From Warburgia ugandensis (taxonomy: Eukaryota > Streptophyta > Magnoliopsida > Canellales > Canellaceae), in assembly GCA_035236585.1 (NCBI GenBank), contig CP141136.1:32324949-32388948 (forward strand): a stretch of DNA of 64,000 bases. The letters are read 5' to 3'. Below the pieces are notes generated by a model that did no database searches, had not been told where the DNA came from, and saw only the letters and a program-made list of their open reading frames with translations. A program made the position numbers and the translations under genes. Of the stretch, positions 31,285 through 45,768 are shown piece after piece (within the stretch, counting starts at the first letter, position 1; every line of letters starts with the position of its first letter).

Positions 31285-33420
31285 AGACACATGCCTTTTT
31301 GGCTATGTAGTGCACCAACAACTTTTCAAAGGTATGATCAGTATTTTATTTGATATTGTAGTGGTTCCTAGAAGTATTTATGGATGAAATTTTAGTATTT
31401 GGGTCATTTTCTTATGAATGCTTGACCCGCCTAACTTTAATACTATGCATGTGCCAAGAGAAAAATTCAGTGTTGAACTAGAAAAAAATGTCATCTCATG
31501 GTTAAAAGTGATATAATATTAAGGCACATTATATAACAAAATGGTATTTAAATTGACAAAGCAAAAGTAGATCTCATTTCTAATCTTCTCCCTCCTAGTA
31601 TGGTGAACAAGATCCACTCATTCTTAAGGCATGTTAGGTTTTACTAAAAATTCATCAAGGATTTTAGTAAAATCTCTAGACCCTTTTGTAAATACTAGTA
31701 AAGGAGGCATCTTTCTGACTTTGATGAAAATTGTATGAAATCATTCAAATGCCTTAAGATGGAATTAACCTCTACTCAGATCATCCAACTACTAAATTGT
31801 AGTATACAATTCGACATAATGTGTGATGCTTCTAACTATGCAATCGGTGCTATTTTGGGACAACATGTTGCTAAACTACCCCATATGTAATATACTATGC
31901 TAGTAAGACTTTGAATGATGCCCAACTCAATCAATCCATCAAGGAGAAAGACTTGTTGGATGTTGTCTTCACACTAGGAAAATTTAGATCTTATATATTA
32001 AGATATAAGTTGATTATCTACTTGGACATTGTTGCCCAAAAGTACCTTCTTTCAAAGAAGAATGCTAAACCTAGACTGATTTGATAGATATTACTACTAC
32101 AAGAATTCAATATTCAAATTTAGGATAAGAAAGATTCCAAAAATGTCGTAACATACCACTTATCCATACTAATTATTCAGTCTAGTAGTGAACCTATGCC
32201 TATTACCAAGTCTTTTCCATATGAGGAATTGCTATAGGTTTCTCAATTGCCTTGGTTTGCCAATATTATCAATTGTCTTGTTACAAGCCAAATGCTATCT
32301 CATTGATCAAAATAGGATAAAATCATATTTTTAACCTAGGTTAAGTACTTTTTCTAGGATGATCTATACTTGTTCAAATACCATCTAGATCAAATCATTA
32401 GGAGGTGTGTGTCAGATAGTAACCATTGAAGCATCATCTCCTTTTGTCACAACCATGCATGTGGCTATAGTGCGAAAAACATTGCAGCAAAGATTTTATG
32501 ATGAAAATTCTATTTCCTGACTATTTATAAGGATTCTTGTGATTACTATAATAGATGTAATAGGTTTTAGAAGTTATGAAGCTTGGGTCAAAGAACATGA
32601 TGCCTTTAAACCCTATATTAATTATTGAGCTCTTTGATGTCTATGGCATTGACTTTATGGGTTCATTTCCCGACTCTTTTAGAAATTTATATATTCTTGT
32701 GGGAGTGGACTATGTGTCCAAATGGGTAGAGGCAATAGTGTGTAAAATTAATGACCACAATGTACTGGTCTAGTTCTTGAAAGATAACATCCTTTCATGC
32801 TTTGGTACTCCATGCACTATCATTAGTGATGGTGGAAAATATTTTTGCAATAAGGTATTTGAAGCCTTATCGAAAAAATATGGAGTTCAACATATAGTTG
32901 CAATGCCCTACCATCTGCAAACTAGCAATCAAGTAGAGATATCTAATAGGGAGATCAAACCCATTTTAGAGAAAATGGTAAATCCTAGTTAAAAAGATTG
33001 GTCTTTGTGACTTAGTAATATACTATGGGCTTACTGTATTACTTTCAAGACTTCTAATGGAATATCACCCTACCACTTAGTTTATGAAAAGGCTTGTCAT
33101 CTACCAGTGGAGCTAGAACACAAAGCATATTGGGCAATTAAATAGCTCAATTTTGACTATGATAAAGCTAGTGCCCATAGGAAGCTCCAACTTCAATATT
33201 TGGAAGAACTTAGGGGAGATGCCTACAATACTGTAAAATAGTATAAGAATCATATAAAGTTTGGTTTATGACAGGAATATTCTTTATTCTCATCAGGTTG
33301 CCAAGATTGAGCATGAGGGAGTCATTTCCAAACTTAATAGGAAATGGTTAAAACCATTCTTATAGTTGAGAAATCCTAATAAGGAGGATGAAATTCCCCT
33401 CAATGAACTTGTGTATTAGG
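31285..33420 (+). pseudogene. Athila-like RT 3' part, RNase H and integrase, broken
   Basis: RT resumes with MPFWLCSAPTTFQR (31290-31332). Its catalytic site reads FMDEILVFG (31377-31403), where FMDD is expected. RNase H follows with CDASNYAIGAILGQ (near 31825-31866). Integrase shows a zinc-finger remnant ([10 protein letters not shown], near 32540), [17 protein letters not shown] and [10 protein letters not shown]. After an in-frame stop at 32774 come IISDGGKYF and [16 protein letters not shown]. The three DDE residues are still readable. A late FKLNRKWLKPFL-like block lies near 33335. Many stops elsewhere. Confidence 0.85.
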
Positions 33421-35269
33421 ATCAAGTACACTGCCTGTTGATTGTAAATAGTCTAGTTTTAGTATCATATAGTTGCATTTAGCAATTTATTGAACAATAT
33501 TTGGCATGTCTCTGTCCACATCAATAGATCAATGCACCATCACTGGCATACATGTACCATTCTTCTCACTCTTTTTTCTCACATTATTATTTTCATTTGA
33601 CTATCGTTTTTCATTCTAATTGGTGACAATGTTTCATTTAAGTATGTGGGTAGGCATTTAAAAGTTGATGTGTTCATCTTTCATCTCTTTCAAAAAATTA
33701 AGTTTATGGTAAATTCCTTTATAAGGATGAGAATTCAAAATTTTCTAATATTCAGTGTATTCTTGGACTTCAGCTTATTAATATATTTGTATACAATTAA
33801 TTCATTTTATTATCCTTTTTCTAAATTTTTCTAAAATCAAAATATTTATTACACAATAGCCACACACATACACTCATGTAGTTTAATTTGAAAAGTACAT
33901 AAAACTTAGAGATCTTGAAGAAGATAAGTAGATTCTTATAACCCATGTGAGATTAGAGTCATTCTTTCTTTTTTAGGGTTATACATAAATTCCAATTTTT
34001 ATCCAGTATGCTTAAGTTCTTAGTTGGTCTCTTTATTCTTTGTTTTGGTCAACTATTGAGAAAACAACTGAAAGACTATACCATATATCTCTTGAGTTTG
34101 TAGATATATTTAAGTCATATAAAACCTAGAAAATGATGGAGACTGTCTTTGTTTAAACCAGAGCCTTTAGCGTTCCCTAGAATATTTTCTACTATTAAAC
34201 CCTTTGAGCCTTTTATGTTAAGCCTTTTCTTTCTTAATCAATGAAACTTTACCCATATTCAACCCTAATATTACATCCATTTCCCATTGTTCTAGAAATA
34301 TATAGAGCTGACTTGATAAACATCTTGAAGAAAAAGTATGAGTAATATAGTTAAACAAAGGAACATCAAAAGGATTCAAAGAAGAAAAGTCAAAAGAAGG
34401 TTTACAAAAGTAAAAAGTGGAAAATTGAAGAAAAATAGCCAATAAAATGATAAATATTCACTCTCATGTGTGAAAAGAAAATTATGAATACATCACTAGA
34501 AGACCTTTACATATTTTTCAAAACAATCTTTATGTACCCTTATACCATTTCTTTGATAACCATGTCCTAAGCCCATATTTTGTCCTAGTAAAAGACCTAA
34601 CTTAATATTAGGAGTAGTACGGCTTATATATGGTTATGAATGAGTAGGGATTCTATTCAAGTGTAGTATTCTTAAATAGTTGATGTCCTTTCCATAGACC
34701 ATTTATCAAGTTACCATTCTTTCAACTAAAATATATGAGATTATATAGCTTTGAAACACATTATTCAGATCACATATTAATGAGAGTACTAGCCACTTCC
34801 AAATGACTTCTTTCAAAGTGTCAGTTATATCTTGTGAGATTTGAAGTCAATTACTTAAAAACTAACAATTGTAGATATATTAGCTATATTCACACACACA
34901 ATATTCTGAGGCTTGATTGGCAACGAAAGGTCTTTAACATAAGGGTAAGATTTTGAACTATTGTTCAATTTTATTAACATGCTAAAGCTAGATATTTATT
35001 AAACATTGAATGGAAGAAAATTCTTTGAGGTAAATAAAGGAATTTCCATGAATGTTTTTAAAATGTTTATGGGTATCATTTCTAGAAACCCTTACGAGAC
35101 CATAACTCATCCACTATGGGTAACCTAAGGAATTAAAGGCTTTATGAATGTGCTAAATGCAGACGACAACATCTGCAAAAGTAATTAGGATTTTTTATTT
35201 TTTAATTTCTTTATTTTCTATTTATAGTTTTGCTTTGAGGATCAGCAAAAATGTAAGTCTAAGGGTATT
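33421..35269 (+). other. Athila-like post-pol region
   Basis: AT-rich, with no env-like frame recognised. Near 33624-33650 the phrase GACAATGTTTCATTTAAGTA resembles a conserved post-pol sequence of Athila elements. No clear polypurine tract precedes the 3' LTR. Confidence 0.4.
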
Positions 35270-37850
35270 TGATATATATATAAAAATATTACATAAAATA
35301 TCCCTATGCTTATTAATTTTAGCCCTTGATTTAACATAAATATGAATTAGGGTTTATTTCACATTCTGCAAGATTGCGTTACAACTGAGACAAATATGTA
35401 TTTTTGGCAACTGAGACCCTAAAAGTGAGCAATTCCATCATCGGACATCATCAAGACCCACATGTCATAAATAAACATGCCCAGAAGGTTAGATTGCTAT
35501 ATACATGTCTTTACCAAAGTCAGAGAAGTTAGAAACCCTAAGCTAGTGACCAACCTTATCCACTCAGAGGGTGCCTTTATCGATAGAGAAGGTGGCAGAA
35601 CTTTCCACACATGCATGTAATCAATCACCTTGGGAAGCTTCTATGTGAAGCTCAAATCATACATAATGGAGTACAAGTATGGTTTGTATGCTAAAGTGAA
35701 TTAATCAGATTGCAGGGCCACTTGAAGAGAAGTTTCACTAGTTCATTCATTTACTTAACTCTAGAGAGCACCCACACATGAAATGCATGATTTTCCATGC
35801 AAGATAATTCACCACCTTCCATTCAACTTGTTGTGCATGAGAAAAATAAGGAAGAATAAAGAATAAAGACATGGTGAAGAGAGAGACAATTTAAGAAAAA
35901 TCTAGGACTTAAATTCATTCAGATTTTTAAAGCATTTAATGGCCAAGATCTAACCTTACTTAGGGATATTCTAAAGCACCCAATGAGAACTCATTTAAAT
36001 AAGGATGGACCAATGAGAATCAAGACTGCAAAGAATACTAGAATTGAATGCCATTGGTGGATATTTTTTCAGTGACTTCCCCCCTTTATTTTAGGAGGAA
36101 AACATGTTCTCCCAATCAAGAAAATTTGTTTTGCCCTTGGATTCTATTGGCTAGAGAAAACAATGGTGGACTAGGAGAGAATCAAGAAGGAAAAGAGATT
36201 TGGATAAGAAAACCTCAATATAATCAAAGCCATTCCCTCTAAGGTAATACTCAGTCCAATGGATGACACGAAATGAGCTACAAGACATGTTCTTTTGAAC
36301 AAGGAAACTTCTAAGAAATCTCAGCCGCTCAATCTAGAGTGAAGCATGATCCAATAGTAAGGAATGAAGTGATAAAAACCATGAAGCTCTAGCCCCCATT
36401 CCACACTTCCATGCATAGAAGTTTCAACATGTTTTATATATGCAGTATGGATGCATCATTTTCATAAGGGAATTCCATGTGATTTTGAGGAGGAAGCTTG
36501 GAGGAAACTTCTTAAGGAAATGCCATGCAATGATCTCATCTTCCCATCTCCATCATTCATGGAAGAAGCACACTCATCCAATCATCCATATGTCCTCTCT
36601 AATCTTTCCCAATTCCATGTGATTCTCCCTTATCTCTTTTCATTCCCATTATTCTTTTGCCTTATCTTTTTTCATCTCATCCCTTTCTTTCTATCCTCAT
36701 CTAAATTCCACACATTCCCTTCTCAAAAATTCAATGCAATTTCCATTTCATGCATTCCATTCCTGCCCTCTCCTTCCATCTCAACCATTTATTGTTCCAT
36801 CATCCTCTTAAGATTCATTTGATCTTAACTGTTCCTTTCTTTGGACTTTCTCTATAAAAAAGGAGAGTAGCAGGAGAGCTATCTCTTATACTTCCCTAGA
36901 TCCCAAAGTAATAACCTATAGAAATAGAGGAAGAGAGATCACTTCAACCTTCCTTCCCTTAGAGCTATATGTCCATACTCTTTGGAGCCAAGGTAAGAGT
37001 CGTAACTATCATCCTCATACCTCATCCACCATTCTTGTTGAAGAGAAGAACATGAAGCTAGATGATAGATGTAGCGGTGTGCTCATCCCCTTCGATTCAT
37101 CTCTTTGTCTTGTGCATCTTCCTTTCCTAACGCTTTTATTATGGTTTTAATAAGGAAAAAGCAAATACATTGGGCATTATTTCTTCATTTTCTCCATCCA
37201 TTCCTTCTAGTACTTCTATTGGGGTATGGAAGCCTTTGGAAAGGAAGAAATACCTTGTGCCACTTTCTATTACAGCCAAGTTATATCCTTCCTAAAAAAA
37301 TGGTTTGGACATGGTTGATGCGTATTTGGGTTTGTGGCATGTTGGGTGATTTCCTCTCAACTCATTAGCCTAAGAAGCAGTGCCTCAATGACTTGAAGAA
37401 ATCAAAGTGATGAAGATTATAAGTGGTAATTAGTGTATATTGGGTGAACTAGACATGTGAAGTTCTTTGTTGAGTGACAAAATGGAGTCCTACAGCATAC
37501 ACTCCAACCATTTAAGGGAGTTTTTATTCATTTGCTTTCTTTTTCTTTTATGTTCATGTAATCACTTCATTGCAAACATTTAGCTTTGATGAAATTTCTT
37601 TCTTTAATTAAGTAATTAGTTGCTTACTTGTTCTTTACTTTTCTGCTTTAATTTTCTATTTTAATTTAAGTTTGTCAAGTAATATAGATTATTTACTTGT
37701 TTAAATATATTGGTTAGGTGAAAGTATATTAACTTAAGATTTTAATTGAAGTTCCAACATTCAAAGTCCTTGTGGGATCGACCTATATTTGCCTTATGAA
37801 TCTTATAGGGGACCTGACCACTTGAAGGTAGTTAAATTTAAAACATAATA
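35270..37850 (+). repeat. 3' LTR of the Athila-like element
   Basis: It starts TGATATATATA and ends AAAACATAATA, and is collinear with the 5' LTR. It holds extra sequence around 35990-36440 that is absent from the 5' copy. Open frames inside it (for instance 36451-36822) fall in pyrimidine-rich LTR sequence and are not genes. Confidence 0.85.
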
Positions 37851-37855
37851 GTAGG

Positions 37856-38595
37856 CTTTAATGATTTCCTACAATAGCAAGTATGTTTTAGTTTACTTAT
37901 TGTCTTACCAAATTATGCACGTTCTACACATAAGGATTGCAAAGTTCAATTGTAATTCATATAATTGTGTACATAGATATCATTGGATACTACAGGTTTT
38001 GGATGTACATGGTGGGATGCATTTTTTTTATTCTTGTGGATCACACATCTGTGTCCTGCCTATTGAAATAATAAGTAAGCTTTTCATCTGTGTGTGTGTG
38101 TGTGTGTGTGTGGTGTAGTGTAGTGTACTAGCTCATAACTAGTATTTTATCAATTTGTAATGCATTTGAATTAAATATGAAGGGCATGACTTAGATGATT
38201 GAATTAACCAATACAAGGTAAGGAAAATGGTTAATTACTCTATTTTATAAACTAAAGTTATAATGACACATGATATTTATTGATCCTCTATGACTTCTTT
38301 TTTGTCCAATGCCCTAGACAATATTTTAATTGGGAGCATGAGTACTATGTGTTGAAATATATAAGAACCTTAGTACTCAATGGTGTTTGGGTCTCAGAGT
38401 TTAGAAAGCTAAGACACTTTTATTGGTCATAAGCTTACATTTTTCCACAATTTTTTATGGATTGCAATTAACATCATGTAATTGAATTTAAAAAATGTTA
38501 TCTTGTAGGCTAATGTATTGCTCGAAGGGGAAAGCAAGATGAGTTACTCCAAGTTAGATCTCAACGACATAAGAAATGAATGAGCTAAGTATGTA
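37856..38595 (+). pseudogene. CACTA Ulp1-like (C48 peptidase) remnant, downstream half of split ORF
   Basis: Frames here carry HWILQVLDVHGGMHFFYS (near 37980-38035), matching the HWxLxVI region of the Ulp1 peptidases fused to plant CACTA proteins. CPRQYFNWEHEYYVLKYI (near 38310-38365) matches the CPxQ...ECGYYVxRYM region, with the catalytic Cys apparently replaced by His. SYSKLDLNDIRNE (near 38540-38575) matches the C-terminal helix. A TG microsatellite at about 38089-38112 lies between. The order and strand match the CACTA remnant that stops at 13237. Confidence 0.68.
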
Positions 38596-39059
38596 AAGCA
38601 TATTCATTAAAACAACTTGTACAACGTTTTTTTTTTTTTTCTCATTTATAAATACAAAACTAAACTTCTTCATTAATATGCATGTGCCTTGTACTTTTTA
38701 TTAATTTCCTTGAAGTGTGGTTTATTTATGGGATGAATGAGGAGAAGTTGGAATGAGGAAGTAAATGGGTATGTACGAGTGTAGGTACAAGTGAAGCTTT
38801 TCTTTCTAGTGTTTAAGTTTTTTATGTTGGAAGTGAATGTGCATATATGGATGTTGAATGTAGATATTCTAGTTTCTCTTTTTAAGACTTTTGAAGGTTG
38901 TAGGTTATGTATAGTGAGGTTTACATAAATTTGAAGGAAGATATTATTAGTTCATAGAATGTATATAGGAACATTATAATTGTTCATTGAATGTATGCAT
39001 GAATAATAATTTAATAACATGTTAAGATTACAATGTAATAATAGTGAAAATAAAAATAA

Positions 39060-39295
39060 AAACTCATAGAGTTTCTAAACTTGGTTTTCCAAAAATGACT
39101 TTAAAAGTCTCTTTATGACTATAAACCTTTAACGTCAGTTATGAGAAACTGACCTTAAAAGTATGTACATTTAAAGTCAGTTCATAATCAATTTCTTTTT
39201 CAAACAATTCTCAAAGACCTCTCGATAGAAGACGATTTTGGAACTGTCTTTGATACAGGTTTTAACTGACTTTAAAACTCTTATGTTTGGTAATG
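39060..39295 (+). mobile_element. Likely CACTA right terminus with subterminal repeats
   Basis: Several short direct copies of a motif like AACTGACTTTAAAA occur here, for instance near 39100, 39150, 39170 and 39265, with some inverted. The block ends in TTTGGTAATG (39286-39295), whose reverse complement CATTACCAAA would be a CACTA terminus with one transition. CACTA elements typically end in such arrays. The left terminus was not found. Confidence 0.45.
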
Positions 39296-39759
39296 TATTG
39301 TCATTATCATAACCATATATGATCTAGAAAGACAAAACTCCTAAACTTAGAAAATTAAAGATTTTGGGAATGTTATTCAGTACATGTTAATGGAACACAC
39401 ATTAAATAGTTGAAATTAAGGACAAATACATTTATATAGAATAGTCAAATAAGGCATGAGAGAGCATATACAAAAGTAAATGTAACAAAATGTTTATTAG
39501 TAAGAATACATTCTTCTTGGGGAGCGAAAATTCTCTAATGATAATAGTTATCTACCTTAAAAGTGCAATTAAAAATTTAGTTGATAGGATCCCTAAAAAT
39601 AGTGGGAGTTTAAGGAAGAAGAACCTATAGAACTCAAAGTAACCCATGATGATTCATGCTATAAATACAAGAAAATTAGAGCACTAAATAGGGATTTTCT
39701 TTCTAAACATGAATGCTCATTTTATATTAAAAAGAGTCTGTAAATAATGAAGGTGATGT
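39296..39759. other. Short AT-rich gap between CACTA and copia remnants
   Basis: No coding or repeat signal recognised. Confidence 0.4.
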
Positions 39760-40975
39760 TGGACATTGATGTAGCTAGTAGAGTGCATGCATTGGAATCT
39801 AACAAGGACTGCATGTATATAATCAAGTATGGGCTTTTTAATGAATATACCACAAAGCATTGAGCTTAGTGGGCATAAAAGGGTTCACTAAAGGAAGAGA
39901 GGCTTAAGTGAATAGGTAGAGATCCATAATGACATGTGAAGATGGATCATAATTAAGAGGAATTAATTATGAGAGTGCCTTCTCATTTAGTGCGATACTT
40001 ATGTCCTTAAGATTCTAGTCTAAAGAACTGCATAGTTGGAATATAAGATATTCAAATAAATGTTAGGATAGCCATTATGGAATAACTTTCTCTACAGAAA
40101 TTTTTAGAGCATGGTCCAACATAAAGGTTTGACACCAATTGTATACATTCAAAATTGTGAAAAATGACGGGTTGTTCCATAAATAGAAGTAACCCATTCA
40201 AATTGAAATTTTTAGACTTGACCTAGATGATTATAGAATTTAAATTCTTGAAATGTCCAAAGATAACATCTGCTTACATGAAAGGTAGCAGGATTGTTGT
40301 TATGATAATAGTGTAGAACATTGATGATGCTATACTCATTGAGAATAATATGAGGATGTTATTCATTATAAAAGAAGAATATACTATAAGAAACTTGAGA
40401 GTGATCTTATATATAATTGGTATTCATGTATTCAAAAAGACTAGATTATCTTAAATTGTTGTCTATCTTAGTTGGATTGCATGGAGTATCCTTGTTGAGC
40501 ACAAAATAAAAACTTCTAGAAGGGGAACAGTTCCCTATAGGACAAATGAATCTATAAAATATAATATATCATATGAGATGGATAATATTATTAATTGACA
40601 ATAGAACCTATGGAATGCATATAACAAATATTGCAGTTTCTGGTTATAATTGGAGTGGAAAGGAATATTATAATCTAACATATCTATTGGAAATAATGTG
40701 ACAAAGAGCTATATCAGACAATATAAGTCCATATAGCTAAGAGTTGCATTGGTGGACTATATGTCTATATAGTAGAGAATTGTGTTAGTGGATAGTATAC
40801 ATTATGAGAGTAAAGAGTTGCCAATGAATATGATTGTTGGCCCACTAATAAAGCATCTTTTCTTGAAGGTGCTTGAAGAATACTTAGAGACTACCTCAAA
40901 GGATATGACTATTGAGTGTAAGTGTGAGATTACTAGAAATGTACACCTTGCAAAGCCATCATATGACATTTAGTG
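39760..40975 (+). pseudogene. Ty1/copia pol remnant (RT and RNase H)
   Basis: From about 40270 the translation follows copia RT: YMKGSRIVV, then the catalytic region as NIDDAILIENN (around 40316, YVDD expected), then RVILYIIGIHVFKKTRLS. RTNESIKYN and similar stretches follow. A C-terminal RNase H-like frame (40782-40973) includes NMIVGPLIKHLFLKVLEE, matching the VADPLTKPL region. The part before 40270 is weaker. Stops are frequent. The solo LTR lies just downstream. Confidence 0.62.
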
Positions 40976-43900
40976 AACTGTTCTAATGGTTACTTCAATA
41001 AATGGATTTACTTTATGTAATCATGGTGCCAATACTACATAATAGAGCATTAAGAATATAAGTTAATCATGTAATAATCCCATTTTTTGTAAATTGATTG
41101 AGAAAATCAATTTAGTTTGAATTTTCAAAAATTGTAGGCTAGAATATTAGGTTATTGGAAATTCTCTTTTTATAGAGATTAAAATGTGATTTAAAACTTA
41201 TAAATTATGAATATACTCTAAAAATAGATCAAAATGACACTAAGTATGTTTAATTTCATGTTAAAATGAAAAATCTCTAATTTTCTTCATTTTTATAAAT
41301 AAAAGGGTAAAATTATCATTTTACCCATAACCGAGATCTAAGACATCAATATTTTGAATGTACTCTAAAATATGATTCCAAGGCTACTAAGTGCGCTCAA
41401 TTCTGAGTTTGGGAGAATAAAACAGATTTTTCTCCATAAAAGGGCAAAATGGTCCTTTCACACCTGTGGGGTCCACAAGAGGCCCACAAATGAATCCAAC
41501 CGCAGAAAACATGTAATGAGTGGTCAAACCGCTACTAGCTGATAGTGGAGAAGGAGGTGGTAGTGGAGGATTCAATGTTAATTTAATATTCAAAAGAATT
41601 GAAACATAATTATTACAAGTAATTATGAAAAATTCAAAAACATCTATAAATGCACCCCCAAAAATCCTCCAAAAATGTTCATAAAATTTACCATGAAATT
41701 TTCTTACTTCCCCTACAAAACTAGGTCTAGATTCATTTTCAAATTTCCAAAACTCCCAAAAATCTCTAATCTTTCACTTTTTTTCTCCTCTCTCTAATTG
41801 GAACAAGAGACCTAAATTCAATTAGGCACTCTATTCCAAATTAAATCTCACAAATGCCACCATTCATATTGTCCTAGACTACCTTATCAACAAAACAAGA
41901 TCCAATGATTCAAACAATGGAAAATCACAAGACAAGCGGTTCTTGGGTGATCTTATCATCAAGTGGATATTCTTTTAAATTGGGCTGCAAAACCAAAGTT
42001 TTTCTCCAATCAAATAGGTGGAAATTCTTTCCACACTTATTTCATGCTAATTTATATAATTTTTATTTTCTAAAATTAGTTTTAGTTTAAAAATAATAAA
42101 AATCAAGTAAGGATAAGAACCCTTAAATTTGGGATCATGGAGGGTCAGATGGAAAAATCTGAGCCATCCAACCAATCCAGAAGGTTTCAAAACCACTAGG
42201 GTAGAATTTTCATGAAATTTAATCAAGTTTTGAGAATTTTATTTAAAATAAATTGATTAGACTGTCCAAAAGGACTATCCGATCTTCCTAAAAAGATCGG
42301 ATCTTGGGATGCCACCATGGGACACCGCACAGAAAGGCACCCTATCGAAGTGTCTTCGCATGCAACACTGTCCCAGAGGAATAACCACACAACAGCGCTG
42401 ATCCCAGGAATGCATTGCAGTGTGCATCTTCATGATGGGAGCATGCTGACCATTCCACTCGATCAGCCCGCTCTACCCAACTGATCACAGCCATCCGTTC
42501 TACTGGGCCCAAATCAAATATAGTCCCTCGAAACGACTGTGAACTTTTGTCTTCAATTGTGGAGTCATTTGAACTCAAAATTAAGATCAGAAAGAAGTTA
42601 TAGAAAGCTTGTAAGTTCTATTTTCATTTGAAATCATTTAAATTGATAAAAATATGCAAGAAACTTACTATTTTTAGGAATTTAGCTTCTAATTTTCATT
42701 ATCTTCAAGATTTGAGATGATCAGATCTTGGGGATCTACTGCAATGATGATATAATGTTAAAATCAAGTATTATCCATGATTTATTTTGACAATATCTAA
42801 CATAAAATGAGGAACCTACCCTTTATGGTAGAAAAACACAAAAAAAATACAAAGGGACCCACTTGATCAATGAGATCAAGTATGATCAAACTTGGGGATA
42901 GATTGCATGAATGATATTATGATGGAATACAGTTAGATCATGGATTAAATATGACAAAAACAAGTGGATATGATCTTTGGATCTTAATGGAGTAAAAACC
43001 CTAAATGCAATTCAAACCCTTGATCTAAAGGAAAAGATCTAAGATCTAATAGTTGGATCATAAGTAAAAGTTTCTAATAATCTAATCTAATTAGTTTAAT
43101 TATCTTTTATTTGATAATAGAATTGTAAATGTGATTCATGTTATAAATTAAGAAGCATGATAGTGTAATTCTTAAATTTTAACATGTTATGCTCCAAATG
43201 TTATTAGTTTGTTATTAGGTTGGTAGATTTAATTATCTTAGGGTCATGTTAGTTTAATTTGAGATTTTAGCATGATTCCATTAGATTAGTAGTAAATTTT
43301 CATGTATTTCATAATATAGGATCATGCTAGTTTAAGTATAGTTTTATTCCATTAGGTTAAGTTACATTCATAGGAAGCATGTTAGTATAAATGGTTGTTA
43401 AACTTATATTGGATCTATGCGTTAAAGTTTATGATTTAATTGTTGTCAAATTTTATTAATAGATTCAATTGTTAAGATATAATGAGCATAAATCACCAAA
43501 AATATAAACTAATGGAATATAGAGATTCATGAACAATTAAGATGAGTGAATGACTTTGACTTAATATTAGTAAGGGCTATATTTAGTAGGACAATATAAG
43601 GATTATCAAATCCTTGGCCCAAACTAGGAGAATAATAAACCCCATGAATGACATTTTAAATGTTTATGGATTTAATTAAAATCAATTAGAAAGAGCACTT
43701 AGGATTGAAATGCTCATAGGAACCTTATGAAAGGTTGAGCTAAGGTTACTCTAGTGAATGCTGGACATGGTTGTTATGGGGGTTCTCTAATAGAGCCTCG
43801 CTCTTCCGCTACATTCTGCTAAATGCCTCCTTACATGAAGATTGAAGTAACCACTTTGTGTTCTACCATTCAACTAGTAAGCCTTAGTCAATTGGAAATA

Positions 43901-44100
43901 AGAAGAGCTATTTAGACTTAGGATGAAATAAGCTACTTCAACCAGTAAAACACTAACTGGTTGAATAATAATAATAAGAGTATAAAAGGTTGGTAAATTA
44001 TTTAACCCTAATAAAAATTGTAAGTAAGATAAGGATGATCAAACAAGATCCATGGGTTCTTGAATGATCAAGAGCAATAAAAAGAAATAAATACTTCTTG

Positions 44101-44138
44101 ATGATGATGATGATGATGATATATATATATATATATTT
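44101..44138. repeat. GAT then AT microsatellite in the solo LTR
   Basis: GAT units followed by AT units. Confidence 0.95.
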
Positions 44139-45768
44139 CTTACAATTTAGATCAAATAAAATAGAAGATCTTAGATCAAATAGAATTGAAGATCTGAACC
44201 ATTGATCAAATATGATTCAAGGAAGAGAACCAACATTATCCTCCTTAGGGATAATCAAACAACTGAACTTAGATCAACAAAGAACTAGATGATAGAAGAT
44301 TTAATCCCTTGATCTTTATCAACAAGTATAAATTATTGATCAAAGGATCTATGAAAGATCAAGATCAAAGAAAGGAATATACAAAGACTTAGAATAGAAA
44401 ATACTTAGATCTAAACTATTAGAAGATCATTCTAACCGTTAGATCTATAGATCAATATGATAAACACTATCTGAGGAAGATAGATCATGATAGGACACAA
44501 GATCTAATCCTTTATATCAAAGGACAAGATTCGACAAAGAATATAGATATGATAAAAAAAATATAAGATTATTCAAATTGTATAAATATTGACAGTATGT
44601 ATGGATTTACAGATTACGTATGTCAATCAGGATCATGGAATATATGAATAGATGGATCACTACTTGAAGGTAGGAAGATTTTATGAATGCATCTACATGA
44701 GAAATACATGATCTTATGTCTATAAATGTTGACAAGTATAATGTAAATACTTATATTAAATCCATTAAAAGCCCTTATGATCCAATCAAAACACATATGA
44801 AATGGTTAAGTTAGAATTGAGGAAAACCCTAAGTGAATAGGGAACTAAAAGGTATTCTAACCCTAGATAAATTGACAAATTGTCTAATAAGTATAAAAAT
44901 CAATACATGGGAATCATTCATAGAACCTAAACTTACATGAACATGGGTATCATTCATTGCGAATGATGATCCCTAAGTTTGAAGTGAAATCCTATCCTCA
45001 ATATAAGAATACCAAAATACGAGGATAATGATATAAACAGCTAAGATGTCTAATAAGTAAAAGAATACTTTATATACAAGCAAGGAGGCTTGTGGTTTTT
45101 GTTTTAAACAGACGTATGCCTGAGGATGCTATGCTAGGAGGGTTACGAGGGTTTGGCCACCCACTCTCCAAAATGTGATATATATGATGATACCGTGCCC
45201 AAAGAGAGGCAAAATGTTGGGTGGAGCGATTATGGGAAGGCCACCACTATGACGGTCTATCTCCCCATATAGACATGACATAGATGATTTTTCACATTTG
45301 GTATCCGTGGAGTATGAAAGTAGTTATCCGAGTGCCCTGGTATGGATCAAACTGCAGCACAGTAGTCCTTTGAGTATTTTACATTATGATGCATGGCATA
45401 ATGAGATGCCGATACTGCCCAAATAACGGAGTATTTTTCTAGCAAAGTCAAGATGCTTTATCAACTTAGTATGGCTGAGTGTGATAATACTGCCCAAATG
45501 AGGGAGTATTTTCCAGCAGAGTCTAGATGATTGATCAACTCAGTGTGTCTGAGTGTAACTATTGATGTTGTAAGATATTAACTATTTTCATGGTTTTGAT
45601 CGTATGTATATATATACATGACATATATAGTATGCATGTGTAAGGATGTACATATATGACAAAGTAAAGAGATTGATCCATGAGTATGAATGATGGGATT
45701 ATAAAGTATTAGGATTATACTTGCAAATTATTATGCTTCTTATATCTCCTACCCAGCATAGCTTGTTG

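Larger units (their letters stand above)
13238..37850 (+). mobile_element. Athila-like Ty3 LTR retrotransposon, degraded, inserted in the CACTA
   Basis: Two diverged LTRs (13238-15277 and 35270-37850) flank, in order, a decayed primer-binding site, gag, protease, RT, RNase H and integrase remnants, all on the plus strand. Five bases outside each end are GCAGG (13233-13237) and GTAGG (37851-37855), a target duplication with one C-to-T change. The host sequence on both sides is CACTA. The interior is itself split at about 19005-31284 by further insertions. Confidence 0.87.

Noticed and set aside
42700..44560. High density of GATC and AGATCT-like words in the solo LTR
   Set aside because: Striking by eye but without a regular period or symmetry. 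Likely word bias of this LTR; needs counting to be claimed.
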